From a virus, in the IMG/VR virus record IMGVR_UViG_3300042691_044686, positions 1-38,853 of that record: 38,853 nucleotides of DNA; one strand, given 5' to 3'. The position numbers and the translations under genes were made by a program. Shown here in pieces: positions 23,144 to 31,116 of this stretch (the stretch's first letter is position 1; each line of letters starts with the position of its first letter). The notes below the pieces were generated by a model. It did not search any database and had not been told where the DNA came from. It saw nothing but the letters and a program-made list of their open reading frames with translations.

Positions 23144-25027
23144 TTACGTAACTTTTCCATGCGCTTTAAGTAAACCGGGAACAATTACCGCGGCACCACC
23201 TAATGGTGCAACTGGTATGCTACCACCATCTAAACTAACTTGAACAAACGAATTTTGATCCATCTCTTGTTGGTGACCCTTTACTATTGAGGATACAAAT
23301 GGTATGATGTTATTTTCTTGACCAAATATGTCTCCGGTTTGAATACCATTGGCCTCAAGAAATTCGCCGATATTCATTATCGCCCTATTTTCGCTATATC
23401 CTGGTAATCTTTTTGATAATTGTAACAATAGACCAGGTATTTTCTGGCTCACACCAACTCTTAAAGAATTCAATAAAGATAATATTGCGTCATAAAATTC
23501 TGAACACGATTTTATACCAACAAAAGGCAATAGTGCGGTTAATATATCTATTAAGGCTTTAACAATAATTAAATAACGCTTTTTAGAATTTTTTAAAATT
23601 TTAACTGCCAAATCCTTTAATATCCTTGCCAATTCTGGTTTAATCCTCACCCAGAAAACTGTTAAGAATTTATTGAAAATATCTTTTATTACATTAAATA
23701 AAAATTTACCAATATTTTTTATAAGTGTTACAACAGAAATAAATAAACTTGAACTAACAGCCTTAATAACCTTCCATAAAACTGCTATTGGGAAGAATAT
23801 TTTTGGTGAAAATATGCTGGATATCAATGCTTTTGGTAAATCTTTCATTGATTGAAAGTCTAGACTTGCTAAAAACTGGGGGAAAGGAATTGATTGATTG
23901 TTGTTGTACGCATCCTTAGCCACTTTAGCTAATGCATCATTATATTCCCTAGTAATGTCGTTTCTAGTGCTGGCAAAAAAAGCAAATTCCTCAACAATAG
24001 TTTGGTTTACTGGTAAACTATAATTATTACAATCAACAAATCTAAGAACTTTCTCATATCTAGAATTTTCGTCGTCTAAGTCAATTCCTTCGACATCATC
24101 GAAATCAAAAAATGCGCTTAGATCAAGTTCACCTTCATTAAATTGGTCTGCGGGATTTTGTTTTAAGTCGTCATTAGATGGTGGTGGGCACACCGCGCAT
24201 ATTTTATTTATGACTCTCATTAATTTATTTAAATTGATGTCGTAATTTGAATTTGTACTATTAATTCCACCAGCAGGTACCAACATTGACATACTATTTT
24301 TTAATATGTCTGAGATATCAGGAAATTCTATTGTTTCATAGTATTTGCTAACAAATTCATCAATACTTGCCCCAGTTGAGCCTGTTAATCCACTTAAATT
24401 AAAAACTTGATTTGCACCATCCCATTGCATAGTGAATAAATCTGTTTCGTCTGTTGATGTAAACGTATATGGTGAACCATCAAAGTATTCAAAAAAAACT
24501 TTATTCATTTTAACCTTGTCACCAGTTTTAGGACCTTCATAAATAATCTTACCAAGGCCAGATTGTGGATCGGTTTGTAATATATCTAAATAATCAAATT
24601 CTTTTGGTGAAAGGGTTATTGAATTGGTGTCTATTGCAGTGTTTGTTCCGCAACTAAGGTCGCTATCACTAGAAAAAAATAGTTTTCTTACGTTATCTAA
24701 AAATATTGGTTTTACTGAATTCGATGTCTCCTTAATTGATTCTCTGGTGATTCTTTTTATCATGCTTTCACCATTTTGAAGTCTTTTAGGTAATATCTTG
24801 TCAAAATCTCTAGTTATTTTATCAAATATATTATCTGTATTTGGTAACTTTTTTTTTAGATCTGACGAATATGCGGTAAGAGTTGATGATATTTGGTTTT
24901 GGAAATTTTCAATTGAGTCGTCGGCGTTATCTAATATATTCTCAATACCAACTTTAGTATCATTGGCTTGTTGTATTGCTTTAAATTTTGACCTTACCTC
25001 TTTTTGTTTACTTTTTAAATCAACCAT
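23144..25027 (-). CDS. Large virion/baseplate protein with hydrophobic helical region
   Basis: 627 aa, not recognised. Residues 1-110 are helical and coiled-coil-like. Residues 140-260 are beta-rich, with FFEYFDGSPYTFTSTDETD and Gly/Ser motifs. About 395-510 is an amphipathic to hydrophobic stretch (SIFSPKIFFPIAVLWKVIKA, ISVVTLIKNIGKFLFNVIKD). It is not a simple signal and could insert in membrane or pack helically. The C-terminus ends in a Gly-rich IPVAPLGGAAVIVPG segment. Four-gene order with the hub and sigma genes suggests a baseplate or tail-tip part. A role in penetrating the membrane is only a possibility. Confidence 0.65.
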   Translation of the reverse strand: MVDLKSKQKEVRSKFKAIQQANDTKVGIENILDNADDSIENFQNQISSTLTAYSSDLKKKLPNTDNIFDKITRDFDKILPKRLQNGESMIKRITRESIKETSNSVKPIFLDNVRKLFFSSDSDLSCGTNTAIDTNSITLSPKEFDYLDILQTDPQSGLGKIIYEGPKTGDKVKMNKVFFEYFDGSPYTFTSTDETDLFTMQWDGANQVFNLSGLTGSTGASIDEFVSKYYETIEFPDISDILKNSMSMLVPAGGINSTNSNYDINLNKLMRVINKICAVCPPPSNDDLKQNPADQFNEGELDLSAFFDFDDVEGIDLDDENSRYEKVLRFVDCNNYSLPVNQTIVEEFAFFASTRNDITREYNDALAKVAKDAYNNNQSIPFPQFLASLDFQSMKDLPKALISSIFSPKIFFPIAVLWKVIKAVSSSLFISVVTLIKNIGKFLFNVIKDIFNKFLTVFWVRIKPELARILKDLAVKILKNSKKRYLIIVKALIDILTALLPFVGIKSCSEFYDAILSLLNSLRVGVSQKIPGLLLQLSKRLPGYSENRAIMNIGEFLEANGIQTGDIFGQENNIIPFVSSIVKGHQQEMDQNSFVQVSLDGGSIPVAPLGGAAVIVPGLLKAHGKVT

Positions 25028-25407
25028 TATAATGTGTATGTTTTACCTTCAGGTTCTTGTTTATCATCACCACCCATTAATTTCTCCAATAGATCTCTGT
25101 CCTCATCTGTTAATGACATTTTACCTGGTGCAAATTTACCATCAGAACCAGCACCTTTTTGTATTAAGGTATTTTGTATTTTTACTAAAGATATTTTCTT
25201 TTCAGTACACTCATTAAGAATTTTTTGCTGTTCTTTAATTACTGGGCCAATAACCGACATGTCCTCAGATTCTTTCATGAACGAAAGCATTTTTTTCATG
25301 ATCAATGTTGCGGTGTTTTTTTGTTCAACAATGTCATTATAAATCTCTTGCATTAAGGCTAATGCCGAATCTGTGTCTAAACTTAAATTTTTTCTAGATG
25401 TCCTCAT
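25027..25407 (-). CDS. Hypothetical helical protein
   Basis: 126 aa, not recognised. Mostly helical (SALALMQEIYNDIVEQKNTA, then KKMLSFMKESEDM and IKEQQKILNECTEKKIS). The acidic C-terminal tail has LTDEDRDLLEKLMGGDDKQE. It lies between the sigma factor gene and the large virion protein and overlaps that gene's start by one base. A small late-gene regulator, such as a sliding-clamp or sigma partner, is imaginable from position, but nothing in the sequence demonstrates it. Confidence 0.6.
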   Translation of the reverse strand: MRTSRKNLSLDTDSALALMQEIYNDIVEQKNTATLIMKKMLSFMKESEDMSVIGPVIKEQQKILNECTEKKISLVKIQNTLIQKGAGSDGKFAPGKMSLTDEDRDLLEKLMGGDDKQEPEGKTYTL

Positions 25408-25410
25408 ATT

Positions 25411-25418
25411 AATAAATA
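25411..25418 (-). promoter_or_regulatory. Late-promoter-like box TATTTATT before the 126-aa gene
   Basis: Sense-strand TATTTATT in the 14-base gap after the sigma gene, ending 3 bases before the ATG. Confidence 0.38.
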
Positions 25419-25421
25419 TTT

Positions 25422-26120
25422 TTAATCTAAAAATCTACCCAAAACACCGTCATATAAGTTTTTATACTTTTTGAGTGATATTCGTATCTCCTTTGTTGAC
25501 AAAGATGTCATTTCTCTAAGAGATAGTAAAATAAGATTCTTATTGAATTTGTTACCATCACCAATTTGGAATATTTTTTCAAAATTGCTAAAAATCTCAA
25601 GTAGAGCATAACCTAATTTTTTTTCATTTTCAGTGAGCTCTTCCTGCTCAATAAAATCCTCTAATTTTTGAGATAGTTGTGTGATTACGTCGCCATAATC
25701 AATAAAACTCGCATCAATTGTGTAAGAAAAATCAACTCTAGATTCAATATCTTCGGAAATATCTTCATATGAGATACTTCGATTAGTTTCTTTACTATCT
25801 TTTTGTATGGCCCCCATTAAGTAATTCTTACATATGGTACCAAAATAAGAATATGCTTTATGGTTTTTTGTGTGATCAAATTTATTGATCTTGGTTATTA
25901 AAAAAGACATGGTGTCGGTATGAATTTCTTCAAATTCCATGTCTTTTCTATATAATTTGTAACGTCGAATTATTGATTCGACCATTATTACTAGGGGTTC
26001 TCTTAAATATTCATTGAATATCTTATTTCTTTCTGCTTCATCACTACTTTCTAGGTAATTGACTACCGCCTTTTCTTGATCCTCCCCAAAATAAACTTTT
26101 TGGGTTCGTTTTCTAGGCAT
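25422..26120 (-). CDS. Late-transcription sigma factor (T4 gp55-like)
   Basis: 232 aa. The region INKFDHTKNHKAYSYFGTIC, then KNYLMGAIQKDSKE (78-111), is the -10-recognition core (region 2.2-2.4) of a sigma-70-type protein. An upstream helix (NEYLREPLVIMVESIIRRYK, 36-55) serves as region 1.2/2.1. There is no region 4, as expected for T4 gp55, which depends on a co-activator and reads only a -10 box. It overlaps the next gene's start (shared base 26120). The promoter-like TATTTATA boxes before virion genes are candidate targets. The sigma call is well supported; targets are inferred. Confidence 0.8.
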   Translation of the reverse strand: MPRKRTQKVYFGEDQEKAVVNYLESSDEAERNKIFNEYLREPLVIMVESIIRRYKLYRKDMEFEEIHTDTMSFLITKINKFDHTKNHKAYSYFGTICKNYLMGAIQKDSKETNRSISYEDISEDIESRVDFSYTIDASFIDYGDVITQLSQKLEDFIEQEELTENEKKLGYALLEIFSNFEKIFQIGDGNKFNKNLILLSLREMTSLSTKEIRISLKKYKNLYDGVLGRFLD

Positions 26121-26905
26121 TAAACATCATTGTATTTTACATCTCGTTTATTATTGAAAAAAAATTCTTTTTTAGCTGTTTCTACCCAGAATTTCGCTTC
26201 GTTTTCTTTTAATTTATTTGTTTCATCATTTTTATATAACCAGAAAAGAGAATCTTCTCTTAAATTAACGTGTCTATATCCGATCTTAGGGACGATGACA
26301 ATTTTTACACCGTTGTGTGTTAATCTCAATAACAATTCGTAACCAAATGTTAGTTTTATATTGTCTTTTAGACCTCCATTATCTAAGAATGTTTTAGTTT
26401 TATATAAACCACCACTGATTTGATAATTTTGATACTCCATCAAAACTTCGTTATCTAAAATACCTTGTGTTTCCGAGAAACCATACGCCCAAACAGATTC
26501 ATTTGTGTAATTGGTGAACGTACCCTCCACATTAACATCTTTTACAATAGGTAATATAACCTCAGCATCCGGATGTTCTGTCATGTATTGATTAACAACT
26601 TTCAACCATGTTTTTTGATATTCGTCATCAACTTCTAGAATTGAGAACCATTGAGTGTCACAAGCTTGTGCACCAAGATTAATTTGATTGCAGAAATTTG
26701 AATCTGAATTATGAAAATGGTGAGTAATTTCTAACTTTTGTCCTAAATCAATTTTTAATAAATCTTTCTTAATTTTTTCTGGAGCAACAATTAATAATTT
26801 TACATCATTATAAAACTCCTTTGCTGACTCAACTGCAGCTAATAACATTTGTTTATAATCTTCGTTGACCCTATGGATCGGTAATATGATTGTTATATTT
26901 TTCAT
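26120..26905 (-). CDS. Glycosyltransferase family 2
   Basis: 261 aa. N-terminal ITIILPIHRVNEDYKQ (4-19) is the nucleotide-sugar-binding start of a GT-A fold. FSILEVDDEYQ (87-97) holds the metal-binding DD pair (D93/D94), and QISGGLYKT with LTFGYELLLRL is in the acceptor region. It would transfer a sugar from a nucleotide-sugar donor. It forms a tight pair with the following GT-B enzyme (ATGA overlap with its upstream neighbour). Target may be virion protein, phage DNA or host surface glycan; the sequence does not say which. Confidence 0.85.
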   Translation of the reverse strand: MKNITIILPIHRVNEDYKQMLLAAVESAKEFYNDVKLLIVAPEKIKKDLLKIDLGQKLEITHHFHNSDSNFCNQINLGAQACDTQWFSILEVDDEYQKTWLKVVNQYMTEHPDAEVILPIVKDVNVEGTFTNYTNESVWAYGFSETQGILDNEVLMEYQNYQISGGLYKTKTFLDNGGLKDNIKLTFGYELLLRLTHNGVKIVIVPKIGYRHVNLREDSLFWLYKNDETNKLKENEAKFWVETAKKEFFFNNKRDVKYNDV

Positions 26906-27969
26906 ACAGTTTCTTCTGTTTTTAATTTTTCTAAACCTTTAGTTATAACCTCTTTTCTTTTTGAATTAAATGATTCGAAAATATTTAAGACATTATTTTT
27001 AGTTATTTCTTTATCATATGGTAAAAGGGTTTCTTTCATTTTAGTTTTTACTTCATCATTTAATTCAACACCTTCTAACCATGCAACACAATATGTACCA
27101 AGTAATTCAATCAATTTACTTTCGTCATATGTCCAGAAACCATTTTCAGACAACCAATCTGGCTCGGTCATTGGGATCTTACCAATAACTGGAACACCAC
27201 ACTTCATAGATTCTAACGGGAATGTCCCAAATGTACTATCATCATCAACCCAAACAGAAACAAAACATTCTTTAAGACCATTTGCGAATTCTTCATTTGT
27301 CATTTGAACCATATCTCTAAACGTTACCCATCTTAGTTGAGGGTATTTTAAATAAAATTCAGAAATTAATTTTCGATGAGTAATTCTATCTCTACAACTA
27401 ATTGCAATGTATGGTTTTGCTGTAGTTTCTGATTTTACAAAATAATCCTCAATGATGGGTGGAACAACAAATATTAGTGCTTCTGGAAAATATTCTTGTA
27501 GATATTTTTTTGTTGCAGTGGTGGTTGTAATAATTTTATCAAAACCATAATCAGAGAATTTACTACCGATTGGTAGCGTTTCATACATATATTCTTTTTG
27601 CTGTACTAACATAATTTTCGTACATCTAACGTTTGCCAGTTGCTGTAACACATTGGCATATTGTTCTGGTACAACTAATACATCATCAATTTTCATTTCA
27701 ACACGATCGTCCTTAATTGACACAACCGGTATTGAATCGTACTTATCACCTAACCATGTTTTAACACCTTGATAGCTTTTATCTTCGGAAAGAATTTTGG
27801 CATCATAACCAGATTCTCTTAGGATTAATGCCATATCATATATGTGTTTTACGGCGGCTCTTGCGTTACCTTTAGTATCATAACATAAAAAATAAATTCC
27901 ATTCTCTTTGGAATCTATTCTACCTAAAGCATCTTGTAACTTTTCAATGTTTTTTATTTTTTCACTCAT
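26902..27969 (-). CDS. Glycosyltransferase, GT-B fold (GT4-like)
   Basis: 355 aa. N-terminal Rossmann half (GIYFLCYDTKGNARAAV, near 24-40). C-terminal donor half with ISCRDRITHRKLISEFYLKY near 193-212 and DDSTFGTFPLESMKCGVPVI near 242-261. This is the E-x7-E-like region of GT4 enzymes, with G-P-E/PLES variation. It overlaps the GT2 gene by four bases. Expected to act on a sugar nucleotide with retention of configuration. Substrate and target unknown. Confidence 0.75.
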   Translation of the reverse strand: MSEKIKNIEKLQDALGRIDSKENGIYFLCYDTKGNARAAVKHIYDMALILRESGYDAKILSEDKSYQGVKTWLGDKYDSIPVVSIKDDRVEMKIDDVLVVPEQYANVLQQLANVRCTKIMLVQQKEYMYETLPIGSKFSDYGFDKIITTTTATKKYLQEYFPEALIFVVPPIIEDYFVKSETTAKPYIAISCRDRITHRKLISEFYLKYPQLRWVTFRDMVQMTNEEFANGLKECFVSVWVDDDSTFGTFPLESMKCGVPVIGKIPMTEPDWLSENGFWTYDESKLIELLGTYCVAWLEGVELNDEVKTKMKETLLPYDKEITKNNVLNIFESFNSKRKEVITKGLEKLKTEETV

Positions 27970-27970
27970 A

Positions 27971-28258
27971 TTAATCGTTTTCTTCTTTTATTATTCCGTA
28001 GCGATAAAGGGTATTAAATGCGAGGTTAAAAGACAATGAACCACTCTTCCCTTTTAATGATGATAATACATCATCTTCCGCCTCATCTTCAAATTCATCT
28101 AAGATTCTATCAACCATCATTTTTATTATTTCATATTTGAAGATGTTAATCTCATTAACTTCTTTACCATCTTCATCCTCAACCGTGCTACCGGTCCTAC
28201 ATTTATCTATAATACCGTCAATATCAAGATAGTAGCTATTGTTTACAAAATTAGGCAT
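27971..28258 (-). CDS. Acidic hypothetical protein
   Basis: 95 aa, not recognised. Short hydrophobic patches and an acidic EFEDEAEDDVLSSLKGKSGS stretch (about 56-75) are seen, without domain signature. It begins 8 bases inside the end of the HAD-like gene and ends one base before the GT-B gene (TAATATG), so it belongs to the same transcription unit. No function assigned. Confidence 0.55.
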   Translation of the reverse strand: MPNFVNNSYYLDIDGIIDKCRTGSTVEDEDGKEVNEINIFKYEIIKMMVDRILDEFEDEAEDDVLSSLKGKSGSLSFNLAFNTLYRYGIIKEEND

Positions 28259-28874
28259 CTAATAATTTTTGGGTTTCTTCGTTTATTACTATAATATCAT
28301 TTTCGATATTAATATCACTTAATTTATGTATTATTTTCTCATAAGTAAAGTGCTGATTATAATTGGTTGCAAATAATATAAATTCCTTATTTTCTGGTTT
28401 ATGTTGTAATACTTTTTCAGAATCACTTATCCATAAATCAGCTTCCAACCATTCTTTTTCGATTTCATCACTTCTAATAAACTTAACATTATTAACCATG
28501 AAACCATTTCTAGACAAGAAAAAAAATGTTGATGGCCTAGCTTTACCTAACTCATCCAAACCAACTAAACAAATCTCATGATCTTTGTGATGGTGAACTA
28601 ATCTATTTAAATCATTATTTACATTGTTATAACTTACTGGGGCATGGCCATACAGTTCCATTGGATATTCGATATATTGAAAATAATCCTCCTGTTCTTT
28701 GGATTGAAATAGGAAATGGTTAGTTAGATTTTTATTCGTTATTGGCTCGGTTACCTTATATTCAAAAGTATCACCATTATCTTCGTCCACATTTATAAAC
28801 GCATTTTCATAATGATAATGGTAACGATTTATAAAATTACGCAAAACCCCATCTATTGATATGTATACTTTCAT
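28251..28874 (-). CDS. HAD-like fold protein lacking the nucleophile aspartate
   Basis: 207 aa from the ATG at 28874 (an in-frame TTG six bases earlier is less likely). The start MKVYISIDGVLRNF mimics the HAD motif I DxDGV/T, but the first Asp is Ser (S6-I7-D8). Downstream, DHEICLVGLDELGKARPSTF near 105-124 and DLWISDSEKVLQHKPENKEF near 157-176 match the later HAD pattern. The phosphatase nucleophile is therefore absent. It is likely a pseudo-enzyme or binding protein, if the fold call is right. It lies between PhoH and the glycosyltransferases. Confidence 0.55.
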   Translation of the reverse strand: MKVYISIDGVLRNFINRYHYHYENAFINVDEDNGDTFEYKVTEPITNKNLTNHFLFQSKEQEDYFQYIEYPMELYGHAPVSYNNVNNDLNRLVHHHKDHEICLVGLDELGKARPSTFFFLSRNGFMVNNVKFIRSDEIEKEWLEADLWISDSEKVLQHKPENKEFILFATNYNQHFTYEKIIHKLSDINIENDIIVINEETQKLLDA

Positions 28875-28916
28875 AATCAAAAGATAGGGTTTTTAAAAAA
28901 TAAAGTAAATAGATGT

Positions 28917-29630
28917 TTATTCGTATCTATTTAGAATTTCACTAATAATTGGGTTTCTAACAATATCTTGGTTACCAAATTCAAATACACCAATTCCTTT
29001 CACACCATCTAACCTTTTTTTGGCGTCGTATAAACCAGATTTGGTTTTATCTTTAAATTTATCAGATTGTTCTAAGTCACCAGATAGGAAGAATTTAGAA
29101 TTAAATCCAATTCTTGTTAGTAGTAATTTTATTTGTGCTGGTGTTGCGTTTTGTGCTTCCTCAAATACCAAAATTGTGTTATCAACATTCCATCCTCTCA
29201 TATATGCTAAAGCAGCAACCTCAATGAATCCCTCATCTTTTAGCTTTTCTCTAGCATCTTTGCCAATAATTTTATTTAATAAGTAGTATGATGGGTAAAT
29301 GTATGGATCAAGCTTTTCTTCCAATCCACCAGGCAGTGATCCAAGTTTTTCTTCGGCTTCTACAGCTGGTCTAACAATAATAATTTTTTCATATTTATTA
29401 TCTTCCTCCCACAATAAATCTATAGCCCTTTTCATTGCTATATATGACTTACCAACACCCGCTGGGCCAAAGCATAAGGTAATTTGGTTGTCCCCAAGTA
29501 TTTTCCAATACTCTTCTTGTGATTGTGTTAAAAATTTTTCTTTTGGTTTTTTTATTAATTCTCGAATTCTCTCTTTATGTGGTGTCTTTCTTACTTCAAC
29601 TGTCGCGGATTTACCTCTAGATTTTATCAA
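28917..29630 (-). CDS. PhoH-like ATPase
   Basis: 237 aa. Walker A is GPAGVGKS (55-62), followed by VRPAVEAEEKLGSLPG (86-101). Walker B is ILVFEEAQN (153-161). SGDLEQSD (183-190) is the diagnostic third motif of the PhoH family. PhoH proteins are P-loop ATPases with an RNA or DNA helicase/nuclease context, widespread in T4-like phages. Start choice is uncertain: the frame is open upstream to a TAA, and the TTG at 29630 is the first usable codon. It follows dUTPase with a promoter-like box between. Confidence 0.95.
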   Translation of the reverse strand: MIKSRGKSATVEVRKTPHKERIRELIKKPKEKFLTQSQEEYWKILGDNQITLCFGPAGVGKSYIAMKRAIDLLWEEDNKYEKIIIVRPAVEAEEKLGSLPGGLEEKLDPYIYPSYYLLNKIIGKDAREKLKDEGFIEVAALAYMRGWNVDNTILVFEEAQNATPAQIKLLLTRIGFNSKFFLSGDLEQSDKFKDKTKSGLYDAKKRLDGVKGIGVFEFGNQDIVRNPIISEILNRYE

Positions 29631-29661
29631 GTCTTTAATTTTTAATTTTAGTTTATTTCCT

Positions 29662-29669
29662 TATAAATA
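29662..29669 (-). promoter_or_regulatory. Late-promoter-like box TATTTATA before phoH
   Basis: Exact TATTTATA on the minus (sense) strand, beginning right after the dUTPase stop codon and 31 bases before the PhoH start. Confidence 0.42.
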
Positions 29670-30284
29670 TCATTTAATTCCACTAGAATTAAACCCACCA
29701 TCCCCTCTTGATGTTTCATTTATGTTATCAGTTTTAAGTAATACTACCTTACCCTCACCGTATACTGGTGCAATAACCGCTTGTGCAATTCTATCACCTT
29801 TAACAATTTTAAATGGCTCTTGCCCTAAATTAATTAATGGAATCTTGACTTCACCGCGGTAATGGCTATCGACAGTGCCTGGACTATTTAAAACTGTTAT
29901 TCCGTGTTTTATAGACAAACCACTTCTTGGCCTAACTTGTATTTCCAGCCCTTTTACTAATTCAAAATATAGACCGGTTGGTACCAGGAATCTTTCACCA
30001 GGTTTTAATATTAAATCCTCGTCAATATCTGCTCGTAAATCAAACCCGCTATCTCCATCATACGCAAATTTAGGATCTTCGTTTGTTGATTTATTTATAA
30101 ATTTCACAGAAATTTTAGACATTTCTTCTTGTTGTGCTAACCTTATTTCCTGGTCTAATTCTTCTAATGTTAAATTAATTTCGCCAGCTAGGTTTTCATC
30201 AATACTATCACCATCTTCTCCAGATAATAATAGTCCCTCGTATTCTTTTAATTTTTTTAAAATTTCATTAAGATTGTTTTCCAT
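29670..30284 (-). CDS. dut: dUTPase with an N-terminal helical extension
   Basis: 204 aa from the ATG at 30284 (a TTG 12 bases earlier is possible). The trimeric dUTPase core starts near M55. All five motifs are present: I DSGFDLRA (78-85), II RPRSGLS (118-124), III NSPGTVDSHYRGE (133-145), IV GDRIAQ (163-168), V RGDGGFNSSG (193-202). It hydrolyses dUTP to dUMP and pyrophosphate, keeping uracil out of phage DNA. The 54-residue acidic, helical extension is not part of the usual enzyme and may mediate oligomer or partner contact. Its start lies inside the HD-like gene, 17 bases overlap. Confidence 0.95.
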   Translation of the reverse strand: MENNLNEILKKLKEYEGLLLSGEDGDSIDENLAGEINLTLEELDQEIRLAQQEEMSKISVKFINKSTNEDPKFAYDGDSGFDLRADIDEDLILKPGERFLVPTGLYFELVKGLEIQVRPRSGLSIKHGITVLNSPGTVDSHYRGEVKIPLINLGQEPFKIVKGDRIAQAVIAPVYGEGKVVLLKTDNINETSRGDGGFNSSGIK

Positions 30285-30840
30285 ATTTTTCTTCAATTAA
30301 TGCTAGTTCAAACCCCTGTTTTAGAATTTGACTTATTATCGATGAATGCCATTTAGCCATCTTATCATCACCATCTTTATCTGTATTTAAAATAGCTTGA
30401 TATTCATCTTCAGCGAGATTTACCCCATATTTTATTGCGTAATAAACACTTCTTTCACCAATTCTCATGGCCACACCATTAATATCACTATACACATATA
30501 GTTTACCTTGGTTTAATCTATGCCATTCGCTAGGATTCTCTTTGTATAAAAATACCTTACCTATTTGAGATAGGAAAGAGGTTTTAATTAATTTTTCTTT
30601 AGGGATTTTTATTTTTTCCGGTATCAGATCGTTTAAAAGCAAACAATATTTACATACTTTGATTAAATGGTCTAGTAGACCTCCGGGGTAACAGCCGTAT
30701 AAATCGGTGCTAGGTGAAGCAGGGGAGATATAGAAATTCTCCCCCAAAAATGCTTCTAATTCGCTAGAGAAGATGTTATATTCTTCATTAACTTCTTTAA
30801 ATTTTTTTTTATTTTTCTCTAGCTTGTCTAATGAAATCAT
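30268..30840 (-). CDS. HD-like protein with degenerate active site
   Basis: 190 aa. CYPGGLLDHLIKVCKYC (50-66, H58) followed by FLSQIGKVFLYK (89-100) and a helical tail with the RSVYYAIKYGV layout resembles HD-domain phosphohydrolases. The catalytic HD pair that should read HDIGK is SQIGK (91-95). Metal binding would therefore be lost unless other residues replace it. It is expected to be a nucleotide-binding or regulatory relative, not an active hydrolase. Next to dUTPase, suggesting nucleotide metabolism context. Confidence 0.6.
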   Translation of the reverse strand: MISLDKLEKNKKKFKEVNEEYNIFSSELEAFLGENFYISPASPSTDLYGCYPGGLLDHLIKVCKYCLLLNDLIPEKIKIPKEKLIKTSFLSQIGKVFLYKENPSEWHRLNQGKLYVYSDINGVAMRIGERSVYYAIKYGVNLAEDEYQAILNTDKDGDDKMAKWHSSIISQILKQGFELALIEEKYGKQS

Positions 30841-30842
30841 TG

Positions 30843-31073
30843 TTACTTATAATATTCCGGAGTATTTTTTCTATCAATAATACATTCAATAGGCATTTTA
30901 GAGATAGAGATACTTTCGCTCGATCGAACGTCTCCCGCACGATATTTTGATGCAACAATAGTTGCTTCCTCAACGGAATCCGCTTCAAGGATGTACTTCA
31001 TTTTTTGGAGTCTTGGGTTACCATTTCGATCCATTTGTTCGGTTTCATAACCGATTGTTACTAGGTAGTGCAT
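30843..31073 (-). CDS. Small protein, DUF4494-like
   Basis: 76 aa. MHYLVTIGYETEQMDRNGNP, then YILEADSVEEATIVASKYRA is reminiscent of DUF4494 proteins common in Bacteroidota (…EADSVEEAE…). The alternating beta-strand/helix pattern fits. The function of that family is unknown. It is the first gene of a four-gene unit leading into the HD-like protein, dUTPase and PhoH, two bases upstream of the HD-like gene. Confidence 0.5.
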   Translation of the reverse strand: MHYLVTIGYETEQMDRNGNPRLQKMKYILEADSVEEATIVASKYRAGDVRSSESISISKMPIECIIDRKNTPEYYK

Positions 31074-31116
31074 AATTTTATTTTTTAAATGTTTATACTA
31101 ATATATGGAAATAAAA

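Noticed and set aside
29299-29862. 187-aa plus-strand frame opposite PhoH and dUTPase
   Set aside because: It runs antisense through two certain enzymes.
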